DNA from: Brassica napus
Taxonomy: Eukaryota; Streptophyta; Magnoliopsida; Brassicales; Brassicaceae
Direction of reading: 5' to 3'
Assembly (NCBI RefSeq): GCF_020379485.1
Contig: NC_063447.1
Coordinates: 54,363,452-54,427,451 of the forward strand
Length of the DNA: 64,000 nt
Every line of letters begins with the position of its first letter. Within the stretch, counting starts at the first letter, position 1. The translations under genes and the position numbers were made by a program. The notes beneath the pieces were generated by a model. It had not been told where the DNA came from, did not search any database, and saw nothing but the letters and a program-made list of their open reading frames with translations. Below are positions 10,613 to 23,000 of this stretch, in pieces.

Positions 10613-10988
10613 TGTTATAAATTAAGCATTGAAATGATCATCCACTTCTTTATCAAACTCAAGCACTATGATCATCCACTCCTTTACCAACTCAAGCACT
10701 ATGATCATCTACTCATCAAACACTATGATCACCCACTCATTTACCAAATTAAGCACTATCTTTGTTATTTTATGTATTGTTGTTCACTATAAATACCATC
10801 ACTCATCTCACTCTTTTGTACACCATAAACAAGAACAAGAGTTTATAATCAAAGAACCATTACATCTTCTTCTTCTTACTTATAATAAACTCTCTCACTT
10901 ATAGTAGTGTTATTTGCTTCATACGGGTATTAAATTCTACTCTTATTTAAATTTCTCGATACTATAAATTATAAGTTATTTCATAACA
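10613..10988 (+). repeat. 5' LTR of the Copia-type element
   Basis: 376 bp, TG...CA ends. It contains repeated ACTATGATCATC-type blocks and a CTATAAATACCAT promoter-like motif near 10787. By eye it is identical to 15900-16275. Confidence 0.93.
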
Positions 10989-11138
10989 CGTTATCAGCAC
11001 GATCACTCTGCGATTCGGTAAAATTTATTTGTATCATTTATACCCTGTTATAATGGTCGGTATACCGCCTCTACTATTATTTATATCATGTTATAATGGC
11101 CGGAATACCGCCTATATTATTTACTAGTAATTTAATTT

Positions 11139-11333
11139 ATTTATTGGTCGGCCGAGCCGCCTTATATCCTGTTAATTATTTATTGGTCGGCCGAGCCGCC
11201 TTATATCCTGTTTATTATTTATTGGTCGGCCGAGCCGCCTTATATCCTGTTTATTATTTATTGGTCGGCCGAGCCGCCTTATATTCTGTTTATTATTAAT
11301 TGGTCGGCCGAGCCGCCGTATAATTTATTTGAT
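11139..11333 (+). repeat. 39-bp minisatellite in the LTR-element leader, 5 copies
   Basis: Copies begin (TTGGTCGGCCGAGCCGCC anchor) at 11144, 11183, 11222, 11261 and 11300, exactly 39 bp apart, with looser relatives just before and after. Each unit holds the palindrome TCGGCCGA. Because 39 is divisible by three, an open frame crosses it as a 13-residue repeat (11096-11299), which I regard as a by-product. Confidence 0.9.
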
Positions 11334-11655
11334 ATTATGCATTGATCGGCTGAGCCGTCGCATGATTTATTGTCATATAACATAAATATTTCATTGTCAT
11401 AATTTTTCACTTTTATGAAATTTTATAGATTTGATTGACCGTTTAATACGATATTTTCGGACTAATTTTTGGTGCACTCGATTTAACCCCAACGGTCACA
11501 AAGAATTTTTTTCAAAAATTTCCCCTTTCTCCAACGGTCATGAACAGTAATTTTCATCTATAAATACAACTCATTTTCACTTCATTTCATCATCCAAAAC
11601 ATTTCATCTTCTCTCAAAAATTTCAAAATCGCTCTCCTCCGATTTTTCAAGAAAG

Positions 11656-11823
11656 ATGATTCGCGCACTTTTGTTTTTATGTGCCATTTTTATTTGTGTT
11701 TCTATTTATGGTTTATTCGATGGAGAATTTACTCCGAGTGAATTTAAGATGATTATCGGTTTAATTTTCTTTACATCGCTTCTCCTTGTAATTGCTTGTA
11801 TGATTAATGTAAACGGTTTTTAA
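11656..11823 (+). CDS. Small two-membrane-segment ORF in the retrotransposon leader
   Basis: A 55-codon frame from ATG at 11656 to TAA at 11821-11823. It is predicted to have two hydrophobic segments (residues about 4-19 and 34-51) separated by a short acidic loop (FDGEFTPSE). It lies between the 39-bp repeat and the decayed gag-pol. It is preceded by an open leader (TCATCTTCTCTCAAAAATTT) resembling a transcribed 5' UTR. I do not recognise the protein. It is the only clean frame in the element, which may be chance or may mean a retained captured or accessory gene. Confidence 0.4.
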   Translation: MIRALLFLCAIFICVSIYGLFDGEFTPSEFKMIIGLIFFTSLLLVIACMINVNGF

Positions 11824-12479
11824 ATTATGAAGTTCATAATAAATGGTTCATTTTAAAATTGCGAAATTCTAAATATATATATATATATATATAGTCATTT
11901 TAGACAATGATATATATATATATATCAACGCTTGTCTATATGTAAGAATAATAGTTATTTGATGAATTAAATTTTGCTTATTATACTTTAATATGCTTCA
12001 TGGTTTAATGGTATTAAGGAAACATACTTTATGATTCATGGTCTAACATCATAAAAGAAATTATTTGTAATCGGTTAGTTTTGTGGTCGATTAGTCTTTG
12101 GTCTAATATCATAAAAGAATTTGGATTATATGTTGATATTTACTAATGTAATGGCCATGTTTATATGAGCAAAATTTAAAGTTTTCAGGATTGTGTATTC
12201 TCTCGGAAAGATATGTACAAGTTATCAGCCAATTCAGAAACGTGAACAGCTGAAACTTTCATCGCCGATATACTTCTGTTTATAAGATAAGTATTTTTAT
12301 GCTTTATATACAAGTTTAACAAACTTGATTAGATAAATCAATGCACATGAAGTTGGCAGTGATATAAATTTGTTCATTAAATTGATTGATAGGTTAAACT
12401 TTGTTAAAAAGCATGAGAGTAATAATATAGTCTATATAATAATTACTATGAAAGTTTTATTTATTTTCTGATATAATAA

Positions 12480-15400
12480 GACACCTTTGTTAATACATAT
12501 TTATATATATTTGAAATATTTTGATTTTATTACCATTTATATTGAGGATTTTAAGTTTAAAGCTTGACTCTAAAAGATCCATAAGTTTTGGAAGATAATA
12601 TATATAAAAAAGGTATTATCACCTGAAGTGATTACCTAAAGCTCATTTTGTATTTTGCATTTAAAGATTACAAGACCTGAAGTCGGTAAATAAAGCCAAC
12701 TATGTTGGATGTTAAGTTTAAAAGTAAAATTTCTTCAAGAAATTGTTTTATGATGCATATATATTGAAAAATATCTATTGATAAATCACGTCTAGTTGAT
12801 TATGATTCATTCTCCTGAAGAGAATATGACATTTAAAAAACTCATAAATAGTGGTTTTAGACGTGAGCATAAATGAGGTCAAGGTCCAAAGAGTTTCTTT
12901 ATAGAACTCATACTCTCACTTAAAGTTGAGAAAATAAACATGGTAATAAAGAAAAGAAATTATGAATTCATCTGAAGATGAAAGAAAATTTATTGTGTGT
13001 ACAATACAAGTAGTAAAAACTTATAGAATGCTTAAAAAGAGGATATATATGATGCTCCAGAAGTATACATAAAAATTTAATTTAAAGTTCTTAAGAATGC
13101 AATTTAAAGTTCTTAAGGTATTGTATTTTTATAAGTATCAAAAGTTAAAAGGATCTACGAAAAATACATAACCCATGTAGGATATGTTGTTGATTAAGAA
13201 AATGAGATACATTCGAGATTGATAAACCTGTAGTATTATACTCTCGAGGGGAAGAGTTAAAGAATCTCACTTTTTATGATAAGTCAAACATCCAGAAGAT
13301 TATGTTTACACTAAAACTAAGATTAATGAATTTTTCTCAAAGTAAATCCGTAAGATTTTGAGACACTTATGTTGAGACAATAAGCAAACGAAATGATATA
13401 TACATTTCAATCAGAAATAATTCTCAAAGCAGTATAAGTATTTTAGAGAAAATATCTACAGCCTCTTATATATTGTACTACACAAAGATTAGTATAATGA
13501 AGATAAATGTATAGTAAACTAGAAGTTTACATTTGGCATGAATCAGTTAGACCATTTTGGTTCATTAATAATGCGAATATATACTTAAAGGTCATATGCA
13601 TAGTCATATAAGAACCAGAAGATTCTTCCGAATGATTTGACATATGTTGCTTACCCATAAGATAAAAGGGTAATATGGTTTTCACCAGCCAAAATAAGAT
13701 ATTGGCATAAATAACGAAGATGTTAGTGGACTGATCACCCACTATGCATTTTTATAATATTGGTGAATTCACTTCTTAAAGTCTTTAACGACTATAGCAC
13801 ATTCACTGAGATAAGTGCTAAACATTTTGAGCAACATTGGATCGCATCAAGCCAATAAATTTCACTAGTTCTCCCCATCATTGGTATAGAATCAGAAACC
13901 AATCATTTTCATCTAAGAATGTTGGATGTTGCTCCGCCACAGAGCTTCAAATGAAGATGTGTTTTTAAATGAGGTTGGAAATATATGTTGGATATAAATC
14001 TCTATTGACACTTAAGAATCCAGAGCCATCCCCGAAAACTATAAGTAAGGCTATACATGAATTCTAAAAGTGAGTTAGTACTTCCAACATAAGGGGGAGA
14101 AAATAAACAGCTGGAAAAGAAAATAAGTTGAAATGAATTATCATTGATCCTCGGGCTAAACACAATGTGAAATAGAAGTCCAAAAGATAATTCATTTCAA
14201 AACTTACTAAAGCAGTTGCCAGACACGACCCATATAAATATAGTGATCAAGTCACATATACCAGCTGTAAATGCTCCAATAAGAATAAATGTTCTACAAG
14301 AACAATATCAAACTGCTAGTCACGCCTGCAGGGTGGTAGACAGATTGGTTCCAAAGATAAATCCTCGTAAATGAAAAAGGAGCATATATTGATAATGGTC
14401 AAAACGAGGCAATATAGTTTTGTATGATCTCCAGAAGAGAAATTAAACATGACTGACGAAAATTCAGGTACCTGAGACAAATGAAGAGATCTCAATAAGT
14501 TATGTCATGTATGAAACAAAATGGAACCGATAAGAAAATTGACGTCGATGATATTATACATGCAAAGTAGCAGTTGATATAATAAATGAGAAAGAGGATC
14601 ATGAAAGAAAGTCTATTGAAAAGTGTACACAAAGAAATGATTGGCCAAATCAGAAAGATGCAATAGACAAAGATATAAACTTCTTGTGAAATAGAGAAGT
14701 ATTTGGACCAGTAGTCCATACACTAAAAGGTGTAAAACAAGTGAGATGTAAATGAACCGTTGCACACAAAGAAGGATCAATATGAAATTGATTGTGAAGA
14801 GACATAATTTCATATGGTAGATGCAACTAGTTTCAAGTTCCTTATAGTCTGGTAATAAAGGAAGAACTTGAATAAAACAATCCACTTGAAAAATGTTAAT
14901 CCCTGAAAGTATAATCCATGAAGGATTGATGATATCAAAATCATGTTCCCGGGAACTCTGCATATTCGATCGAATTGAAACAAACTATTTTATGGAATAT
15001 ATGAAATATTATAAGGTTAACAAATGTATCCATTTGTATTTATCAAGAGATTATAAATCAATAGAATCATGATTTGAATATAATCAAAACTCCTGAAGAG
15101 TTATAGAAAAATTATATTTTGGAAGAAAACTCTTGACAATACTATATTGTTTTATGTATTCTAAACTGGAGATCTAAAACTAAGATGTTATCATAAAGAT
15201 CCTTAAAGTATTTTATTTAAGACGCTCGTATATGTTTGGTCCTGAAATACCATACGTAAGAGTGTTATTTAAGAAAATTATTAATCTTTTTCATTACTGA
15301 AAGATGTAATTTCATATGAAAAGAAAGAAAATCATAATAGTAACTTCTATAGTTACAAATGAATAATTCGTATGTACGAGACGAATTTCTATACAATTAT

Positions 15401-15480
15401 ATGTAAGAAATTTGGTTTGAAATCCAAATAGACCAATAAACTATTGTCTAAGTCAAAAGAGAATTATGGACAAGAAGTCT
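12480..15480 (+). pseudogene. Decayed Copia gag-pol
   Basis: No frame survives for more than a few dozen codons, but short islands match Copia polyprotein in the right order. A pre-integrase/connection-type island near 14205-14310 reads SHIPAVNAPIRI. A reverse-transcriptase-like island lies near 14900-15060, including PFVFIKR. An RNase-H-like tail lies near 15180-15430. Stops and indels interrupt all of them. The stretch from 12480 to 13800 is too decayed to assign. Confidence 0.6.
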
Positions 15481-15899
15481 AAAGGCCCTAGATATCATAA
15501 TAGAAATGAATAGAGTTTATTCTCTTAAGCTTAATTCTCTGAAGAGAGTTGATTGGAATGCATATCCTGAAGATATTATTTCCAGAGAAAGAAATATGAT
15601 AGTAAGTGTGGTTGTACTCTTTTTCCTTATCATGGTTTTTTTTTTTCCATTGGGTTTTTCCATGACAAGGTTTTAACGAGGCAACAAAGAACATACAAAA
15701 GATAGACAACCAAAGAGAATGTTACAATTTGAGAGATGAAAATCTATCATTGTTCTAAAGGTTCTATGACTACTCATTCGAGGGGGAGCTTACGTAGTTG
15801 TACTCTTTTTACTTTTACTACGGTTTTTCCCATTGGGTTTTCCATGACTAGGTTTTTAACGAGGCACCACGTAATACAAGATGGATGATCAAGGGGGAG

Positions 15900-16275
15900 T
15901 GTTATAAATTAAGCATTGAAATGATCATCCACTTCTTTATCAAACTCAAGCACTATGATCATCCACTCCTTTACCAACTCAAGCACTATGATCATCTACT
16001 CATCAAACACTATGATCACCCACTCATTTACCAAATTAAGCACTATCTTTGTTATTTTATGTATTGTTGTTCACTATAAATACCATCACTCATCTCACTC
16101 TTTTGTACACCATAAACAAGAACAAGAGTTTATAATCAAAGAACCATTACATCTTCTTCTTCTTACTTATAATAAACTCTCTCACTTATAGTAGTGTTAT
16201 TTGCTTCATACGGGTATTAAATTCTACTCTTATTTAAATTTCTCGATACTATAAATTATAAGTTATTTCATAACA
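15900..16275 (+). repeat. 3' LTR of the Copia-type element
   Basis: Same 376-bp sequence as the 5' LTR. It is preceded by the polypurine tract AAGGGGGAG and followed by GTTAT. Confidence 0.93.
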
Positions 16276-16792
16276 GTTATATATTTTTTGTAAGCTCTTA
16301 TTTGTTGTGTATTAAATTTTCATTTGGAAATGATATATATGATAATGGTTTTTTTTTAAAATGTTTTAAACTGGGAGTTGATTGCAAGGAGGAATTAAGA
16401 AATTACTAGGCCTAGGCGTTTTTACCCCAAACCGAAGTCTTTATCATAATCTAAACCGGAAAACTGAAATTTGATCCCAACCGTTATACAAAATATTCGA
16501 ATGTGATTTAAGAGTTTGGTACTTTAGAGTTTGGATACAAACCGAATCGATATCCGAATTAGAATTCGAAATAAGTTAAGTATGTTCGTGTTCTTATATA
16601 TATATGTTAATGTAATATAAATGTCATAGAGATTTCTAAAGATTTTATACATTGTTTTATTTATTATTTTAAATATTTTTTAGTTAGATAATTTCATAAA
16701 TCTGATTCAACCGAACCGAATCCGACAGGCTTCCAAACGCCTTGGCCTAAGAATTACCATTTCCAAGCCATTGTCTAAAGTCAATGGCCTAA

Positions 16793-16880
16793 GGCCCAAA
16801 CACAAGGCCCAAACACAATATATCCTTTTAATTCTCACGTGCGAGAATCCATCGTCTTCTTCGCCTACCCTAAACCCTAA
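16793..16880. promoter_or_regulatory. Site II and telo-box promoter elements of the PPR gene
   Basis: Two GGCCCA site II motifs (16793-16798 and 16806-16811) and a telo box AAACCCTAA (16872-16880) lie 110-200 bp before the PPR start. This combination is typical of plant genes for organelle and RNA-related proteins and binds TCP-type factors. A GATCC-unit microsatellite (about 16914-16939) follows in the leader. Confidence 0.65.
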
Positions 16881-16989
16881 TTTTTGGGGTTTCTGCCCAT
16901 TTTGCAGATCCTCAGATCCGATCCGATCCGATCCGATCCTTCCTATTAATCCAACCGGAGCTTCCGCTCCAAAAGAGAAATCTTAACCC

Positions 16990-18670
16990 ATGACATCGAA
17001 GGTTATGAAACTCAGCGGCCAATTCATCGGCAAATTCACCCGTGTCACCGCCTTGCCTGCTCATCACACTGATATGGTCCAAAGGGTTTCGATCTTAAAA
17101 AACGAGCTTTTAGCGACGGGTAACAGTAAGGAGAGGTTCGAGAGCGTTCTGGATCAGAAAGGGCAGTGGCTGTTTAGAAGTTATCGTGATGGAGCTGGGA
17201 TCGTCGAGCTTATGGATCAACTCTTTAGGCTTCCTTACCTAGCTCTTCAGGTTTTAACATTTCATCTTTTCTGTGTGTTTTTGATTTAAAGTTCGAATCT
17301 TGCAATGTGCCCTGTCTTTGATTTGGTGTGTAAGAACAAAACATCAATGAGTTAAAACCACAATGTTAGAGATTAGGTTTTGATTTTTATGTCATTGTCT
17401 AAAGTTCGAATCTTGCATCTGCCCTGTTTCGTTATTAGATTGATTTGGTGTGTTAAACAAGAATGTTATAAGATTGGATTCGTCCAGGGCATCTAAGTCT
17501 TGAGTTTTGTTTCAGGTATTGGAGTGGAGAAGAAGACAATTCGATTGTTGTATCCCTTTGACAACTGAGGAGTATGCGAAAGGAATCAAGATCGCAGGTC
17601 GAGCTAGGGACATCAGCTTTGCGGTCTTTCTTTTCAACGAGGCTGCGAAGAAACGAAGCCAGACGACTTCAGTTTACAATGCTCTGATGAGTGCTTACAT
17701 GTACAACGGACTCGCCGAGGAATGTCAGTCGGTTTTCAGAGACTTCAGGAGGCAAACGCATTGTGCTCCCACCGTTGTGACGTATAATATTCTTATATCT
17801 GTGTACGGTCGGCTTCTGATGGTGAAGAATATGGAAGCAGCTTTTGAAGAGATGCAGAAACTGAAGCTTTCTCCAAATGCCAGTACTTACAACTATCTGA
17901 TTGCTGGTTATGTGACTGCCTGGAACTGGGATAAGATGGAATCTACCTTTCGAGAAATGAAGATGGGTCCTGTTGAGCCTGACACGGAGACGTGTCTGCT
18001 GATGCTTCGCGGGTATGCTAACTCAGGGGATTTGAATAAAATGGAAGAGACGTACGAATCGGTTAAAGATCAGGTTGGTGTCAACAGAGGTGCTTTGGTC
18101 AGAGCCATGATCTGTGCGTATTGTAAGAAAGCTGTTGAGGGTAGAGTCGAAAAGATTGAGAATCTATTGAGTCTTCTCTCTGGGGAGGAATATTACCCTT
18201 GGTTGAATGTGCTTTTGATTCGACTGTATGCTCAAGAAGACATTCTTGAATCAATGGAGAGGAGAATTGACGAGGCGTTTGAGCACAACACATGTGTTAA
18301 TAAATCGAGTATTATGCGGGCGATCACTGCAGCTTACTTCAGAAGTAATGAAGTTGACAGTCTTGTTAGTTTCGTCAAGCGCGCGGAGTCTGCTGGATGG
18401 AAGCTATGCAGGTCTCTCTACCACTGTAAGATAATGATGTATGGCTCACAAAGACGCTTTGAAGAAATGGAAGGGGTTGTAAATGAGATGGGGGAGACTA
18501 ATTATGGGCTGGTTACTAAGACGTTTGCGATTATGGTTAAGGCTTATAAAAGTCACGGAATGGAGTTGAATGCTGAGAGAGTTATAGGAAAGATGCTGAA
18601 ACATGGGTGTCTACATATTCCAAGAACGCATCTAACTCAATCGGCTTCAGATGCAACTCAAGTTGCGTAA
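16990..18670 (+). CDS. P-class pentatricopeptide repeat protein (At2g30780-like)
   Basis: Two exons: 16990-17250 (87 codons) and 17516-18670, joined CAG|GTATTGGAG after a pyrimidine-rich acceptor, giving 471 residues. The first 85 residues are basic at the start ([16 protein letters not shown]) and compatible with an organelle presequence. The rest is a run of helical repeats with PPR signatures such as [29 protein letters not shown] and [16 protein letters not shown]. No E, DYW or SMR domain follows, so it is P class; such proteins bind specific organellar RNAs and affect stability, splicing or translation. Its place beside the HVT1-type helicase matches At2g30780 from memory. The intron (17251-17515) has its own internal duplication. 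The RNA target is unknown. Confidence 0.92.
17288..17456. repeat. Duplicated segment inside the PPR intron
   Basis: AAAGTTCGAATCTTGCA starts at 17288 and again at 17401. Each is followed by GCCCTGT and GATTTGGTGTGT, so about 55 bp is duplicated 113 bp apart. Confidence 0.75.
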
Positions 18671-19480
18671 AGAGTCCTGTTGTTTTGAGTTGTTCAGTGT
18701 TTTTAAGTGTGGGCATTCCATACAGAATATCAAAAGGTTAGTGTTGTTTCTGCCTTTGCTTATCTTTGATGGTTACTTACGGCGGTGTTGTGCTTACCGT
18801 TTGGTTTCTTTTATTTGGTATATCAGGATGTAGAACTGTGCCCCATGACCCTTGATAAAAAGATGCTGGCTAGGCTTCCATAATCCGTAACTGGAGTTTT
18901 GAGATGAGGTAGAGCACCTTTTGTCTCCCGTCATAAGTGAACTCAGTCATCATTATGTAGCCACAGTTGTACATGTTAACGGCAAGAGTTTGAAGCTTCC
19001 ATGGCAGATTTTTGAATATATTGGTGGATGAGAACCTTAGTAAAACAAAATATCTGTGAGTCATGAGGACAGGGTCTGCATTTTTTTTACTTGTGTAACA
19101 GCTGACAGATTCTTCTCTCGTAAGAAAATGAAGAACAGGCTCTGCCAAGTGAATTTATTAGTTATCTTGAAAGACCTGACCGTTTGCACTGTGTTTCTCG
19201 TCCTACCAGCGCTCTGTGGGTCCGTTACGGATATCACCAAGTCAAACTTTTTGTTGTTAGGTTATCAGCATTCTTACATCATCCACATCTGCTCTGTTTT
19301 TTTTTTGCGTTGACCTCTGTTTGTAATTTTGAGGAAGAGATAGCTCAGTTACATCAATGTTTCGGTATAGTGGGAACCTTATTCAGAAATTCTAATAAGC
19401 CATGGAGCCTTTTGTCGTTATGAGCTGTGTCAAACCATTTCATTAGAGTTCTTTGTTTCGTTGCATTTTTTTCATGTAAG
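18671..19480 (+). other. PPR 3' UTR and downstream spacer
   Basis: Transcript-like composition with no conserved frame. The first few hundred bases are probably the PPR 3' UTR. From memory a PsbP-like gene (At2g30790) follows in Arabidopsis; nothing like it is seen here. Confidence 0.4.
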
Positions 19481-19700
19481 CTGATTTGGGGTTTTTCTTT
19501 GCATGACGTTTTGCTGCAAAGAATAACTTTATGTAAAATGGTTATAGAAGCAACCCTCATCACAAAAGACTAACAAACAACTAGAGAGGCACTAACAAAC
19601 AACTAGAGAGGCATTCTCTTTTTTCTTTCTTTCTTGTTTTAACCTGGAGACCAAAGTGAACGGAGTGCTTTTCAAGTGTGGAGTTGACATGAAGGTTGTT
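19480..19700 (-). pseudogene. Decayed partial copy of the helicase last exon
   Basis: Collinear with 20380-20530. Shared blocks in order on the plus strand are TTTGGGGTTT(TT)CTTTGC, TGA(C/T)GTTTTGCTGC, a short GAAGCAAC/ATGCAACT block, and a CTTGTT...GAGACCAAA block. Stops and indels break the frame. It includes a 22-bp tandem duplication at 19569-19612. It looks like a tandem remnant of the helicase 3' end. Confidence 0.5.
19569..19612. repeat. 22-bp perfect tandem duplication
   Basis: The unit ACTAACAAACAACTAGAGAG plus GC occurs twice in succession. Confidence 0.9.
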
Positions 19701-20015
19701 GCTTTTGGATTTTGAATTTGGGGCATCTTCAGTTTTGAACTTTTGATGTTGCCCACAAGGTTGTATTATACCAATTGATCTCATTTGAGGTGATAAAGCT
19801 GCTAGAATAGTCTTTATGAGTAACATGGCAACCATACTCTAGAAAGTAGAAACTGTCACAACATGAAGCCGGTTAAAAATTGGGCTCTTGATATGTTAAC
19901 AAAAACCACCGTAATAGATAGGAACCATCCACCTACGTAACATACACCACGTTGTTTGATATGCATCAATTTGTCTGTGCCTACATGAGACCCAAAACCA
20001 AAACCCATTGGTTCT

Positions 20016-23000
20016 TCATGCATTTCCCTTCTGCTCTACTTTGCCTTCGCGTTCCTTTTTATGGAGATCGATCTTTGGAACATACTGTGTTTTCTTCTTG
20101 CCAAAATCCGAGTTGTTGGCTGGCCTGTTCTTTGTTTTCTTACTGATCTGATGCTTAGCCACCGGTGAGGCAGCTTCTCTTGGAGCTGAGTTTGGTTGCT
20201 GATTACCATAGACCTGATCCGAAGGCATGTTCTCTTTCTTGTTACCTAAACTCAAACTGTTGGCTGATTTGTGCTTTGATTGCTTAGCAATAGATGCAGC
20301 TTCAGGCTGGTGAATCCCATTGGTGTGATTAACATACATTTTCTCTTTTTTCTTACCCGAATCACCATTGTTAGCTGCTTTGGGGTTTCTTTGCTTGATG
20401 TTTTGCTGCGTATGCATTGATGCAACTTCTGTTTGAACCGTGTTGAAACCATGCTGTGGATTCCTATTCACGTGACCAGAAGAAGAAGGCTTGTTCTCTC
20501 TCAGACTCAGAGACCAAAAGAGTGAGTTGAGGAAAGAGTTTGGCTTTTCTTCCCATCCTCCAGTTTCATACATCTCAGCCCTCGAATGTTTTGGCCTCAT
20601 AGACTCCGATGGAGATGAAAGTCCCGCATGACCATCATATGAGAGAATACGAGCTATTGCATACATAGAAGCTCCAAGATGAGGCGGTAAGTTTTCCCGT
20701 GGATGTCTTACCTATAAAATGCCAATGAACGGTTGAAAACTCAAATCAGATAACAAAAACCTTTCAAGTATAACCGATTACAAACTTACCTTAAACAAAA
20801 TGGATGCAGTTAGTCGCTCACGCAAAATGTACATTTGAGCAACTTCAAGGGCTGTGGTTCTGTAAGGCAGCCAACGATCAACTACTAACTTGACTGAATT
20901 TTCAGGCGAAGACATCATGTTCTGTTCACGCCTACTCTCTGCTTTATGTATATTCATCCCCTCTTCATTACTATTATCTCCCTCTTCTTCTTCTTCGCCT
21001 GTTTCTTCATCATCTTCTTCTTCCTCGTCATCACTATCATCAGCTTCACTGCTAACTGTAGGAGCTACAGCTATCTCTGTTGAGACCAGTAACAAAGGGA
21101 GATCGCGAGCAACGGTACAGTTTCTTATGTGCATGCCTCCATCTCCACGTGTGATCTCATCGAAAACAACTAAGGATTCATCATACTTCCTCGACGACAA
21201 GTTGAAGTTGTTTGAGAGTGAATGCACACGAACTTTAGCACCACTAACAGTCTCTACCAAAGATCTTCGATTATTACCAAAAGATGGGCACAATCTCCCC
21301 ACCATTGGATACAATCCTACAGCTAGGACAGCACGGAGTATACCCGGATCACGCGAGTTCTGGCTACAACTCGATATGTCATAAGGAATAATCCCGTGTC
21401 TTTTAAGTTCTGACTCAAGTTGGCTACGCATTTGATCCAACATCTTCATAGCACTTGGGGAGACAAAGTACTGAGAGCAAAACTCAGCCGCAAGACCTCT
21501 TTCTTTTGCGTTTTTCCAGCAGTCAAAGGCAGCAACAACCGCTAGGTGATCACTGTCGCCTCCACAGAGCGACGCAAGTTCAAGTTTTGCAGTAGCAGCT
21601 TTCTGTCTTTCAACTGGCGACATGGGCATGGTGAAAGGTTCCTTGTAGTCTGCTGCACATGCCAGAGTAAGTGCAGGATCCAGACAGTTCACTAATACAG
21701 CGAAGAAAAGCATCTTGCTTATCAGAGGATGAACTGGGAGATGACCAAACTTCTCTCCAAGTTCTGTCAGCTCTTCCTCGGGTGTCAGGGCCCCGATGTC
21801 TTGTAGGATGCTCAAGGCGTTTGCAATACTTTGATCAACAGGCGGGTCCAACAGTTTCTGGAGAAAATCATTTGTTTTACAATTTGGATCGAGGATCTTA
21901 ACCTGAAAATAACATTCAAGGACGATAATCAGTAACTGCTATAAACAGCAAGTAAAATGAAGTAAGCAGTACCTGTAAGCAGAGTTCTTCTACAGGCATC
22001 CTCTTAATCTCAGGAACTTTAAAATCTGGCATAGAAGCTGCACGAAGTCTAGAATAAAGATGATAACAAATGCCAGGCTGGCAACGACCTGCGCGACCCT
22101 CACGCTGTTTGGCATTTGCTTTCGATACCCAGGAAGATTGAAGAGTTGAAACATTACTGTAAGGATCATAGCTCTTTTCCTTCATCCGGCCACTATCTAT
22201 CACATAAACCACATCATCAATGGTCACTGCTGACTCAGCAATATTCGTAGCGAGCACAATCTTGCGACAACCTCGAGGAGGGCGACTGAAAACTTTCTTC
22301 TGCTCCCCTGCTGGAACCATTGAGTGAAGACATATAATGTTGAATTTACTACCATCCGAGAAAAAAGGGCTGTCAAGTAATCTCTGTCTTGTTTTATTTA
22401 TATCATCCCATCCAGGTAGAAACACAAGAATGGCACCACCATCTTCTGAGTCGCCACATATTTTCCTCATTAGCTGCTGTATAAGACTCACATCGACCTG
22501 CTCCGGGTTGATTGTCGCCATGTACTTATCGAGTATCTGTTGTGCTTGCTGAGAATTAGACTGAGAGCTTTCTGCATGCTCCCTGATGATTTGAGCAGCT
22601 TCTAGCTGGTTCTCTGTTTCGGCCATTTCTAACGCTGTCATACCATCTTTGGACTTTAAGTTACAGTCTGCGCCGAATGAGAGGAGCATGCATACATCGC
22701 TGATCCTTCCTTTTCCAGCAAATACCATAAGTGGTGATAGCAAGGTTGATTGGTGCTGATAATTGTAGATCTCAGGACTTCCCCGAGAAGAAACTAGATC
22801 TAAGAGGGCATCGAACTCATCATTTGTCCAAGCCAAGATGATTGCTTCATCTAAAGCAAGTTTATCTTCATCTGTTAAATAAAACTTCTGGTCTGGTGTA
22901 CTCAAGTTGGCAGAGCTTAGATGATTATCTCCACCTGACTTCAGAATAGAAAGCACATCCTCCAAATATAAAGTTCTCACCTGTAGAGAGAAAGCATGGA

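Larger units (their letters stand above)
10613..16275 (+). mobile_element. Non-autonomous Copia-type LTR retrotransposon
   Basis: A complete 5663-bp element with 376-bp LTRs (10613-10988, 15900-16275) that read identical, both TGTTATAA...ATAACA, and a GTTAT target duplication. After the 5' LTR comes CGTTATCAGCACGA, a common Copia leader/primer-site form. The polypurine tract AAGGGGGAG directly precedes the 3' LTR. The interior has a 39-bp tandem repeat, a short two-TM ORF, and a pol region reduced to fragments. Identical LTRs mean recent insertion, while the ruined pol means that the machinery was supplied in trans. Confidence 0.93.

Noticed and set aside
10668..10904. 78-codon frame, repeated identically at 15955-16191
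   Set aside because: It lies wholly within the LTRs and is made of their short internal repeats.
20890..21384. 164-codon plus-strand frame with poly-Ser
   Set aside because: Antisense shadow of the acidic region of the helicase exon 21902-20790.
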